This document shows, piece by piece, positions 48,001 through 56,103 of a stretch of 64,000 nt of DNA. Position 1 is the stretch's first letter, and each line of letters begins with the position of its first letter. Where the stretch lies: positions 61,161-125,160 of the forward strand of contig CALJFZ010000011.1 of the NCBI GenBank assembly GCA_938074325.1, written 5' to 3'. The position numbers were made by a program, and so were the translations under genes. Origin of the DNA: an uncultured Flavobacteriales bacterium. Lineage in GTDB: Bacteria; Bacteroidota; Bacteroidia; Flavobacteriales_D; Sanyastnellaceae. The notes under the pieces are model-generated. The model was not told the origin of the DNA. It saw only the letters and a program-made list of their open reading frames with translations, and did not search any database.

Positions 48001-48664
48001 CTTGACTCATCTTCACGAGTGCTTGACCAGTAATTGGCTGGCCGTTATCAAATACGCCTACCCAAAAGGGATCATCAGAATTTATTTGAGGCCATGGCGG
48101 AAGGTCCGGTTCCGGACAACTGGCGTACCCCATCACTTGTAAAAGTAAGTGGTGTTCCAAGGTGTCGGTTCCCAAAACATGCCGAAGTCCAATGGTAACA
48201 GATTCGGCAGAAGATGGCACTTCGATGGTGATGGCCTCATCGGGGAGGATGGGGTGTTCTGTGCCATTGAAAATGAACGCCCAATAACCACCCATCGATG
48301 CTTCAGGAATGGCGCCCGCGGGGATCAGGAATTGATTTTCACCAGGTCGCAAAAATGCTCGGCTGCACAGCAGGTTGACTTCGTTTTCATGGCTGGCTTC
48401 CGCGAGTTGTGTCCAATGAGTAGGCATGGGTTCCATACGGTTGACCAAAACAAGGGCTGTAGCTTTATCCCGATGGGAAGTAACAGCAAATATGGAGTCA
48501 AGTTGGGCCTGAGCTTTCCCATTAAATGCCGAGCCTGACTGCTCCCAGAGAAATTGGATTTGACGGGAGTTTCGCTGGGTATTGACCACGTCTTGACCAG
48601 AACAAGACGCAGAGGAAATGATGGCGCAGGCCAAAGCCGGCACCCATAGAATGGATTGCTTCAT
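45014..48664 (-). CDS. Large T9SS-secreted protein: alpha/beta-hydrolase-like N-terminal half, beta-helix-like central region, C-terminal sorting domain
   Basis: VLIGPSMGGVVGRLTLRQ (GxSxG), FLDFEDGTQSVFQQ; central helix-like repeats; C-terminal LFPNPADEHIYIECP. Confidence 0.75.
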   Translation of the reverse strand: MKQSILWVPALACAIISSASCSGQDVVNTQRNSRQIQFLWEQSGSAFNGKAQAQLDSIFAVTSHRDKATALVLVNRMEPMPTHWTQLAEASHENEVNLLCSRAFLRPGENQFLIPAGAIPEASMGGYWAFIFNGTEHPILPDEAITIEVPSSAESVTIGLRHVLGTDTLEHHLLLQVMGYASCPEPDLPPWPQINSDDPFWVGVFDNGQPITGQALVKMSQDGIFDKPLILLEGFDPGLGGHFPEYGFGDLNWDVIWNCDGAHSHALDGLSLVMDSLRTEGFDLVFLDFEDGTQSVFQQTTLVRHVIEKCRDFRVGNSPLVLIGPSMGGVVGRLTLRQMELDDMDHCVRLFVAIDSPFRGAYLPVALQEAIGFFAAISVEAANLETALLSPAASELLIGSPLHPSTSRAALESAQAAMGFPEHCTNVAVANSHPGAANNPPELWYSAQESFLGWEYLNIQLHAQPGNADHPASNGNESVIFEGELINTDWNWGEELMLDALAHHATDAPIYEGLAGSSSEHLQKFEQALNLAGIQASVFQPLSMFVPNHSALDIGLFAGFETENIPFDDWSLESLASGAALHCDVTEHIPHLWNHVVLGQPAQSTNNDTIQLGWSQPFKRTLQGSEEDGATCSYLIGTQDTNGPGDWPTFHCAISTCGEALRIAPGTSMTIGDPIGEGNSHAYFTVTKNELMEVQGDIYVGPHSALILEEGASLVLQSGSIHVAPFGQIIQKQNSRIECVGSGAIYLNGGTAMWTNAGVIHVHDNDTLRVTSEVSFDPGTIRFEGQTGYVYLGMHANLDLSGQPQTPLHIIFDAHARALTEGTGSLKIESASIDLLNDTEWQVTCKTICKNVDAQGISPNHLLRFEHRLKWDAGAWNNLNFNGADGGVAGIILRHISSTHSSVELDSIGVNINNSEFIGGFFTGTHLASYSTIQSCSFSEGIIDHAQLSIDETSHPVRLAGNSFEGHSVGLRLKQSTGNISCNTWQACEVGIALDTNAFLNASLPWGQNRWWNNGIHISCSEALLPDLSSGLNHMGQAADALLLGTVSYSDSLNESNSSTHTVHWNNNMWPNGTTGQAMMVPYIGLESTVDGLPVHAFDSHPDFATCDSDSPIQQDASPTKGAIASPQDDQPFEWILFPNPADEHIYIECPAGLSFDDCKWNVFNLHGQRMTLEPAYTPGTNQWKISTHSWASGIYMVQCTLPGQPAVRRSFIVQH

Positions 48665-48669
48665 TGAGT

Positions 48670-49335
48670 TTAGAATTCGATGGAATGAATGAGGGTATCG
48701 CCCACGTTGTCCGCTTGGATGAGAATCGGTGGGAGGGCTTGTTGGGATCCGGATGGCGTCAGTATTTGAAACGCGCGACGGACGGGGAAGGGTTCACTGG
48801 GGTGAATCCAAACCGTTCTGAAAAGGGAGGGGCGGGGGGCAATGCCGGGGGTGAACCAGCAGGACGAATCGGGTTGAAGGCCGTCCGTCTCGTCTTGAAT
48901 CCAACATCCAACCAAAGCTGCACTACCGACGCGATTTCCAACAAATTGAACTGTCAAAGAGCTAGGAACCCGAATGCAACGCAGCACAGGAACAGGCCTT
49001 TCAATAGGAAGCGGCGTGTAGTAGGTGCGACGTAGACCACTGGTTGTTTTGAGTTCAATGAGCAGTGCATTCCATGTGTTTTCGGAAGATTGAATACTCA
49101 GGTGGATATGCCCAGTTGAATTGGACCAAAGTGTATCCCCGGACCGTTCGAACTGCCCTTGTTGCCACCAACCTTGACTTCCGATGGCCGAGTAAATGGG
49201 GATGACGGCTACATCGCGAACAGGTGCATTGCGAACGTCCAATATTTGAACGCGAACCGATTGTTCTTGCGGTTTTTTGCATCCCAATACACTCACCGCT
49301 GCCAAGTACACATATATGTTAGATGGTCTTGCCAT
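48670..49335 (-). CDS. Hypothetical lipoprotein upstream of the large T9SS protein
   Basis: MARPSNIYVYLAAVSVLGCKKP lipobox; 5-nt gap to next gene. Confidence 0.65.
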   Translation of the reverse strand: MARPSNIYVYLAAVSVLGCKKPQEQSVRVQILDVRNAPVRDVAVIPIYSAIGSQGWWQQGQFERSGDTLWSNSTGHIHLSIQSSENTWNALLIELKTTSGLRRTYYTPLPIERPVPVLRCIRVPSSLTVQFVGNRVGSAALVGCWIQDETDGLQPDSSCWFTPGIAPRPSLFRTVWIHPSEPFPVRRAFQILTPSGSQQALPPILIQADNVGDTLIHSIEF

Positions 49336-49496
49336 ATCCCTCCACTTCCTCGTTCTCATGGAGGCAAATCTGGTGCAAGGAGCTTTTTGAGGGCTCCTCA
49401 CTTTACTTCTGATTAACAGTGGTTTACGGTCGTGGATGTGTTAAAATGAAGGTCGGATTCGGATTCTTGCCGTATGTTGCAGCAAACCATTCAGTT

Positions 49497-50141
49497 ATGA
49501 AAAGTTTGATACAAGGAGTTATTGGCGTTGTTCTCTTGGTTCTAACGCTGCCATTTGCGTCCGCTCAGACGCTCGGAACGAGCTATGAGGCCGTGGGCGA
49601 TGTAGCCACGTTGTCAGGACCTCGTTTTGGCATTACCCTGGTGGGCGATGGGAGTACGTCTCAGATCTTGAATCGCGTGCACGAGATGGATAGCTTGCAA
49701 TATTCGGAGTACGGTGGACTGCCTGCAACTTGGACCACGCAATACGGATGGCAGTTTGAAAGCCGGTTTGCTGACACAGGAGGTCCCGTGGTAGGCCTTG
49801 TGGAATGGGTCGTTTTAGTGGCTGGAATGGAGAAAGGATTGATCCTTCCTTCCGTTTCAAGCTTGGTGGGGATCCGCGGTGAAAGTGGATTTGAATTTGC
49901 TACCGGTCCCAACTTATCCCCGACGGGATTGTCCTTCGTCTTTGCAGCGGGTTTTAACTACACAAAAGGCGATTTGAACCTTCCGATCAACATTGCATTT
50001 GTTCCGGACAAGTTGGGTCCCAAGGATTCAGGTCTGTCTGACATCATCAGCTCAAACGACTACTTCAGCAATGTGAAGATGCGTGAGACCGGCTACCGCT
50101 TGACGGTTTCGGTCGGCTTCAATTTGGTGGAGAGCAAGTAA
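49497..50141 (+). CDS. Hypothetical secreted/outer-membrane protein
   Basis: MKSLIQGVIGVVLLVLTLPFASAQ signal peptide; start uncertain. Confidence 0.65.
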   Translation: MKSLIQGVIGVVLLVLTLPFASAQTLGTSYEAVGDVATLSGPRFGITLVGDGSTSQILNRVHEMDSLQYSEYGGLPATWTTQYGWQFESRFADTGGPVVGLVEWVVLVAGMEKGLILPSVSSLVGIRGESGFEFATGPNLSPTGLSFVFAAGFNYTKGDLNLPINIAFVPDKLGPKDSGLSDIISSNDYFSNVKMRETGYRLTVSVGFNLVESK

Positions 50142-50144
50142 TCC

Positions 50145-50724
50145 TTAGGATCCCGGTAATTTCTTGCCCGCGGTGGAGAGCCGTGCCAATTCGGCTATGC
50201 GTTTTTGCCGTGTGGGTGTGGTTTTTGCCAGTTTGACCCAACGTAGTGCATTGCGTTTACTTGATGCATTGAGCGCTTCAAAAAAAGGCAATGCATCGGT
50301 TTGTTCCTTCAGCGCTTTGTCAAAAATCGGAAGGGATTTCTAAGCGATCGACATCGTCCATGAAGTTCCACAGCCCGCTCGCCTTGCCCGCCTCAATGGA
50401 ACGCAGCCCATGTGCGTGAATGCGGCCATTGGCTGTCAGCTGAGCGGCACGGTCCTTATAACTTTTCGCCCAGTGCTGAACCTTCCTTGGGGAGATGAGC
50501 TGCATGGTACGGTCCTCGTCGAGTTTCCTTCGGATGCCGTCGATCCAACCGAAGCAGATGAGTTCATCCAGCACATCCCAACGCCCGAGGTATTTCTCGG
50601 GCACACTCTTCTTGTAGGTAACGAGCCACACGCTTTCCGTTTGGGTGTGGTGTGAGAGGAGCCACTGCCTGAGTTCGTCTTGCGATGAGACGGGTACTTG
50701 TTCGAAATCTTCTGTTGCAATCAC
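50145..50724 (-). pseudogene. YdeI/OmpD-associated family protein, frameshifted
   Basis: Frame 1 ends ...VDRLEIPSDF*; dropping one T from the T5 run (plus-strand 50322-50326) continues DKALKEQTDALPFFEALNASSKRNALRWVKLAKTTPTRQKRIAELARLSTAGKKLPGS*. Confidence 0.8.
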
Positions 50725-50755
50725 AGCGTTCTAACATCTTCCTTGGATGTAAGTT

Positions 50756-50804
50756 TTGGGCGTTTACCCAAATGCGCCTACCTTGCTCTTGGGTGTTTAC
50801 CCAA
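50756..50804. promoter_or_regulatory. Two copies of palindrome TTGGGYGTTTACCCAA in the YdeI/alkB divergent intergenic region
   Basis: 50756-50771 TTGGGCGTTTACCCAA and 50789-50804 TTGGGTGTTTACCCAA, 33 bp centre to centre. Confidence 0.8.
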
Positions 50805-50820
50805 AAAGTGCCCATCACTA

Positions 50821-51875
50821 TGAAAGACTTGAAGTACCTCCTTGCTTACACTGTTCCGATTTCAGCCTACCTCTCCTTTATGTCTGAAGGCATCTGGACC
50901 TATTCTGCTGTTTTCTACGCGTTTTTAGTTCTACCCGTTTTGGATGTGCTCGCTGGTGAAAGCGCGACGAACTTGGACCAGGATGCGGCGCAGGAGAAGA
51001 ACCGCATGTGGGTGTTTGACGCGATGCTGTATGCCAATGTCCCAATCGTCTTTGGCTTGTTAGGAGTCTTTTTTGTTCAGGTGCAAGCCAATTCCTACGC
51101 GACATCCGAGCAGGTGGGACTCTTGCTCTCAGCGGGCATTTTATTGGCCACCAACGGCATCAACGTTGCCCATGAGCTGGGCCACCGCTCGTCCCTGCCG
51201 GAACGCTTGATGAGCAAACTGTTGTACATGCCGTGCTTGTATATGCACTTTTTCATTGAGCACAATTTTGGCCACCACCTGAACGTGGCGACGCCTAAGG
51301 ATGGAGCCACGGCCCGCTACAACCAGACGGTGTACGGTTTTTGGTTCACATCCGTCACGAAGCAATATGCCAATGCTTGGCGCCTCCAGTTGCAATTGTT
51401 GAGCCGCCAAAAATTGTCCTTCCTCTCCACGAAAAATGACATGTTGTGGTACCATTTGATTCAGCCGGCTTACCTCGGGGTTGTGTGGTATGCGTTCTCC
51501 TTTGAAACCATGCTGTTTGCTGCGGGGGCAGGGGTGATTGCGTTTTTGTTTTTGGAGAGCATCAATTACATCGAGCATTACGGACTCTTGCGGAATAAAC
51601 TGGACTCTGGACGTTATGAACGGGTCCAGCCGCGTCACTCATGGAATTCCAATTCCCACATCGGGCGCATCGTTCTGTACGAATTGACGCGCCACAGCGA
51701 TCACCACTTCAAATCAGCGAAGAAGTACCAAGTGCTCAATAGCCATGAAGAAAGCCCAACGCTGCCGTTGGGATACCCGGCGTCCATTCTGTTGAGCATG
51801 GTTCCTCCGCTGTGGTTCTACGTAATGAACCCACGGGTCCCTACTTCCATGAAACCCCAATTGGCCCATGACTGA
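50821..51875 (+). CDS. alkB: Alkane 1-monooxygenase
   Basis: Histidine boxes HELGHR, EHNFGHHLN, HSDHH plus multiple TM helices. Confidence 0.9.
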
Positions 51876-52533
51876 TGCAAAAAGCGGGTTGCTGACCCCC
51901 GGTACACTGGAGCTTTTCTCGGAGAAAACCCGGGACAGGATCCTCGCTTCAAGTCTCGCGGCATTCAACCAAAAAGGGTACGGTGCGCTGACCACGGCAG
52001 CCATTGCTGAATCGGCAGGTGTGCTGGAGGGCACACTTTGGTACCATTTCCGGGCGAAAAAGGACATCTTAGATGCCCATATTTCCTTGTTGCAGCGGGT
52101 CTTTGTTCGGGAGAACGCGCAATCAGATGACGGCGATGCTGATGGCATCATCGACGGAATCTTTCGCTCCTACGATGTGATTTGGGACTTCCGCTATTTG
52201 CTGCGGGATGACTTCGAAACTGCTCTAGCGGGTGATGCAGATGCGCTCAGTCGGGTGCGCACCATCAATGACTTTCTCGATCAATGGACGGAAGGGCGTA
52301 TGCGCCACGCTCAGTCCGCTGGGCTGTTGCAATTCGAACCGGGACAAGCGGAAGACGTCTCTGAAATTATCCTGGTCATGGGGCGCTATTGGATGGATTT
52401 TTCGCACAAGAAGTACCCGGCGGAGCCGGGGCCAATGCTGCGGAAGAAAGGACTGTCTCACATTTTCACAGTGTTGAGGCCGTATCTGTCGGACCAGGCA
52501 ACGGCACTCATTGAGGCGAAGCTGCTGGGTTGA
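51868..52533 (+). CDS. TetR/AcrR family transcriptional regulator
   Basis: RDRILASSLAAFNQKGYGALTTAAIAESAGVLEGTLWYHFRAKKDIL; overlaps alkB stop. Confidence 0.88.
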   Translation: MTDAKSGLLTPGTLELFSEKTRDRILASSLAAFNQKGYGALTTAAIAESAGVLEGTLWYHFRAKKDILDAHISLLQRVFVRENAQSDDGDADGIIDGIFRSYDVIWDFRYLLRDDFETALAGDADALSRVRTINDFLDQWTEGRMRHAQSAGLLQFEPGQAEDVSEIILVMGRYWMDFSHKKYPAEPGPMLRKKGLSHIFTVLRPYLSDQATALIEAKLLG

Positions 52534-52569
52534 TTTCGAACATCCGCATTGATTCCCTGTTCTTTTCTC

Positions 52570-52971
52570 ATGCGGTTTGCATTGATTGTTTGGGCGCTGT
52601 TTGCTGTACACATGTGTGCGGCCCAGGGGCCTGTGACCGTAAACGTGCCTTCAGGTGGCTCTTGGCTCTTGACAGGAGGTGGCCCAGGACAAGACGATGT
52701 GCCTGCACCTTTTCTGCCTGCGCTCGCCATTCTGCAAACCGGCGAAATGGCTGCAAGCATCCGCGTCATGGATGCCTCAAATCAGAGGGTGCTCGAAGAG
52801 TTGCCCATGGCGGCGATGGGGCAGCTTGTCCTCGAAATACGCGAAGGGGAACGATTGCTTGTTGATGCCACTGACGGGAGTTGTCAAGTGACCGTCACCT
52901 ACGTACCGGTGGGTACCGTCTTGCCTCAAGGACCGGTGCGCCTCGAGGGGAGCCGTCCATCCGACAATTGA
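52570..52971 (+). CDS. Hypothetical secreted protein
   Basis: MRFALIVWALFAVHMCAAQ signal peptide. Confidence 0.6.
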   Translation: MRFALIVWALFAVHMCAAQGPVTVNVPSGGSWLLTGGGPGQDDVPAPFLPALAILQTGEMAASIRVMDASNQRVLEELPMAAMGQLVLEIREGERLLVDATDGSCQVTVTYVPVGTVLPQGPVRLEGSRPSDN

Positions 52972-52983
52972 TACTTTCGTCGG

Positions 52984-53436
52984 ATAGAGCGATTCACTTT
53001 AAGTGTCATCTGTGCTCCGTTTTTTAGTTCGTGTGTCTTTGCTCAGGATTGGGAACGGAGGCACGCCTTTGCCAAATCGTACTACGGACTGAACATGATT
53101 GGTGTGCCCTCCATGGGGCGAGGAATCGCAGCAGGCGCGGTGAGCGAGTTCAATCGCAGCGGATTCATTTCACCGGCAGTGAACATAGGTGCTACCCATT
53201 TCTGGGGGCACGCAGACTTTTACGTGTCCATCAACACGGTTCCCATTAAACTCGAGGAAGACGCTGTTGAGAACAGCCTCCACATGGGGACTTTTACGGG
53301 GCTGCGGGTGTATCCTTGGCCCGTCGGCACGAAGGAACTACGTCCTTTTGTGGGGTATAAGTTCTCCCCTTGGCGGTACCGTCAAGGCGTATCTGAAGCG
53401 CGTGGCCGCCCACCATCCCTGTTGCTCCGGCGATAA
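52984..53436 (+). pseudogene. Truncated outer-membrane/secreted protein with lost start codon (ATA)
   Basis: In-frame reading from ATA: (M)ERFTLSVICAPFFSSCVFAQDWERRHAFAKSYYGLNMIGVPSMGRGI...FVGYKFSPWRYRQ, then unrelated residues; -7-like TACTTTCG at 52972-52979. Confidence 0.65.
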
Positions 53437-53449
53437 AGACAGTTTTCAT
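53308..53449 (-). pseudogene. N-terminal remnant of NAD(P)-dependent SDR/epimerase
   Basis: Minus strand from ATG 53449: MKTVFIAGATGMVGGHALQ... (Rossmann GxxGxxG), then out-of-family sequence to a stop; end coordinate approximate. Confidence 0.7.
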
Positions 53450-53459
53450 GTGGCTTCTG

Positions 53460-54821
53460 CTATGCGGTGTATTTCAGCTTCCGTTCAATCGCTTGGATCA
53501 TGGAATTCGCAAGATCGATTCCCGTGGCTTTTTCGATGCCTTCCAAACCTGGTGAGGAGTTGACCTCCAGGAGCAAAGGGCCCTTGTTCGATCGGATGAT
53601 ATCTACCCCCGCGACAGCAAGATTCAATGTCTTCGCGGCCTTAATGGCCAACTTACGTTCCTCAGGCGTGATTTTGATGACCGATGCGTGGCCACCTTGG
53701 TGCAGGTTGGCGCGGAATTCGCCTTTCTCAGCTTGACGCTGCATGGATGCGACCACCTTCCCATTGACCACAAAGCATCTGATGTCTTGGCCGTTGGCCT
53801 CCTTGATGAATTCCTGGACCAGGATGTTGGTTTTGACCGATTTGAATGCATTGATCACACTCTCTGCAGCCTTGTCGGTTTCGGCAAGGACCACGCCACG
53901 GCCTTGAGTGGATTCCAATAATTTGATGATGAGGGGAGCGCCGTTGACCATGCGGATGAGGTCTTTGGTGTCCATGGGGGATTTGGCAAATCCTGTAATT
54001 GGGATGTTGATGTCGTTCTCAGAGAAAAGGAGCGAGGCAAACAACTTGTCACGCGATTGCGAGATGGCATCGGCGGAATTTTGGCAGTACACCCCCAGAT
54101 GCTTGAATTGTCGCAAGAGGGCACAACCGTAGAAGGTCACTGCAGGCTTGATCCGCGGGATGATGGCGTCAAACTGATTCAATATGTTGCCGCCGCGATA
54201 GCGGATTTCGGGAGAGTGTACATCGAGCTTCATGTACGAATGCTCGACATTGAGGAAAACCATTTCGTGACCTCGAGAGGCACCTGCCTCCATCAATCGC
54301 CGGTTGCTGTATAGGTTGGGGTTGGAGGCGAGCACCCCGATGCGCAATCCCGATTGCTCACGGTCAAAAGCCTTGTAGGCCGCTTTTAGTTCGGCTTCCG
54401 AGATATCACCTTGAACACATTCCTTCGAAACATCGACCAAAAAGTCATTCATGAATGCCTCTCTTCCTAAAAGCATTCGGTACTCCATGGTGTCGCGGTT
54501 GGCCAACGTCAGTTCGATGTCCAGCTTATGCTCTCCAATTTGTACAGCCGTCTGAATGACGTAGCGTTCTTCGGAAATGCCCGACGTGTTCTTGACCACC
54601 TTTCGGCTTGTCACACGCTTTTCACACGTTATGACAATGCTTCTGTTGTCTTGGATGGGGGTGACTTCGAATTTGACCCATTCTTGTCCGTCTTTGATGA
54701 AGGGCTTGATTTTGTCTGCTTGAATGGTTGAGGTCTTCGCCCCTGAATCGACGCGGGCTTTAACAGCCGGAATGCCCAATTCGTGGAATCGGCACCATTC
54801 CACACTACCAATGATGTTCAT
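53460..54821 (-). CDS. N-terminal retropepsin-like 'ATP-dependent zinc protease' domain fused to RimK-type ATP-grasp glutamate ligase
   Basis: N-terminal [15 protein letters not shown]...[16 protein letters not shown]-terminal [29 protein letters not shown]-like [27 protein letters not shown]. Confidence 0.88.
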   Translation of the reverse strand: MNIIGSVEWCRFHELGIPAVKARVDSGAKTSTIQADKIKPFIKDGQEWVKFEVTPIQDNRSIVITCEKRVTSRKVVKNTSGISEERYVIQTAVQIGEHKLDIELTLANRDTMEYRMLLGREAFMNDFLVDVSKECVQGDISEAELKAAYKAFDREQSGLRIGVLASNPNLYSNRRLMEAGASRGHEMVFLNVEHSYMKLDVHSPEIRYRGGNILNQFDAIIPRIKPAVTFYGCALLRQFKHLGVYCQNSADAISQSRDKLFASLLFSENDINIPITGFAKSPMDTKDLIRMVNGAPLIIKLLESTQGRGVVLAETDKAAESVINAFKSVKTNILVQEFIKEANGQDIRCFVVNGKVVASMQRQAEKGEFRANLHQGGHASVIKITPEERKLAIKAAKTLNLAVAGVDIIRSNKGPLLLEVNSSPGLEGIEKATGIDLANSMIQAIERKLKYTA

Positions 54822-54913
54822 GGCTTTGCTTCAATAAAATGACGGGCAAATGTAGCGTGCTCTTTAGGACATTGATGATGTGAACGTTAATTGATTTGAG
54901 TTGTTCTGTTACT

Positions 54914-55603
54914 ATGGCGAAGCTGCGGCATACCTTTCTGATTCTCACCTTACTTAGTGGATGTACGTTTGCATCTCCAAGGGCATTTTCTCAGTGCAAT
55001 TCCGAAGATTTGCAGTTGCTCTGCGATGAAGGCGATCTGGTGAATGACGTCGTTTTTGACTGCGGATTTTCCTGCTTTCTGTCCAGCGATGTGACGGCCT
55101 GCTTTGAGTCTTGTATTTCCGCTGGGGTGCCGGAGATGTCAACTGGATGCGTCACATGTTTCGCCGAGCAAAGCACGTGCGTCACGAACAATTGCTTTTT
55201 CACCTGTGCGTTTGGTTCTGAGGCAGAATGCGAAGCGTGCGTTCAAGCCAATTGCCAAGCAGGGTTTGAATCCTGCGCTGGCATCGTCGATGCAGATGCG
55301 GATGGGGAGTCCAATATCTGCGACTGCGATGACAACGATTCCACGAGCTACCCGGGCGCTCCCGGCACCGGCTTAGGCGTGGACAACAATTGCGATGGAG
55401 TCGTTGCTGACGATGAATTGTTGCCGGTCTCAGCGTGCCCATTGGATTTGAACGGGGATGACACCGTGACAGTAGCTGATCTGCTCCTTTTGCTCACCGA
55501 GTTTGGTTGCACGACAGGGTGCACCACAGACGTCAATGGAGACGAGCAGGTCGGCGTTTCGGATGTCTTGGCCCTCTTGAGCGGCTTTGGTGAGCCGTGC
55601 TGA
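54914..55603 (+). CDS. Cys-rich secreted protein with MopE-like metal-binding motif and C-terminal dockerin-like repeats
   Basis: DADGESNICDCDDNDSTSYPGAPGTGLGVDNNCDG; LDLNGDDTVTVADLLLLLTEFG and TDVNGDEQVGVSDVLALLSGFG. Confidence 0.8.
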   Translation: MAKLRHTFLILTLLSGCTFASPRAFSQCNSEDLQLLCDEGDLVNDVVFDCGFSCFLSSDVTACFESCISAGVPEMSTGCVTCFAEQSTCVTNNCFFTCAFGSEAECEACVQANCQAGFESCAGIVDADADGESNICDCDDNDSTSYPGAPGTGLGVDNNCDGVVADDELLPVSACPLDLNGDDTVTVADLLLLLTEFGCTTGCTTDVNGDEQVGVSDVLALLSGFGEPC

Positions 55604-55604
55604 G

Positions 55605-56099
55605 TTAGTTGCGTTGCGCTGCCAATAATTCTTCCAAAACGACCATCAGAGCATCCGGGGCCAGTAGGCCTTGGTGTTGGAACACAATTTCATGCTGGGC
55701 ATTGAATGCTGTGAGCGTGGGAAATTGGATTTGGCCGTCGATCGTGGCGAGTTCCATGGCCCATTCGTGCATGCCCGAAGTGCTTCCATTTGGGCGGTAA
55801 CGAAATGTTTGGCCTGCAAAGTCAATCGATTCCCGTTGCTCTGCATCAAACGGAAGGAAGAGAAAGTGCGTGTTGAGCATTTCTACGACGCGTGGTTCGC
55901 TTAAAGTGGTTCGGCGCATTCCATCGCAGATGGTGCACCAATCCGCATGGAAAAAGGCCAGCGATAGTTTGCCCTCATTTGCCATGCGTACCTCTAAGTC
56001 TTGGATCGAAACGGTTTGAAGCTGCCCAAAGCATGCATTTATCGTGCTCGCGAAAAGGCAAAGCGCAGAAAGCGTGCTGAAGAGTGCAGGGCGGGTCAT
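55605..56099 (-). CDS. Thioredoxin-family protein, secreted
   Basis: LAFFHADWCTICDGMRRTTLSEPRVVEMLN. Confidence 0.85.
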   Translation of the reverse strand: MTRPALFSTLSALCLFASTINACFGQLQTVSIQDLEVRMANEGKLSLAFFHADWCTICDGMRRTTLSEPRVVEMLNTHFLFLPFDAEQRESIDFAGQTFRYRPNGSTSGMHEWAMELATIDGQIQFPTLTAFNAQHEIVFQHQGLLAPDALMVVLEELLAAQRN

Positions 56100-56103
56100 G
56101 GCT

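Noticed and set aside
50320-50345. Programmed ribosomal frameshift in the YdeI-like gene
   Set aside because: No slippery heptamer with a downstream stimulatory structure recognised; a mutation or sequencing error in a homopolymer is simpler.
53370-53450. IS element or integrase remnant at the deletion scar
   Set aside because: No transposase coding, terminal inverted repeats or target-site duplication could be seen.
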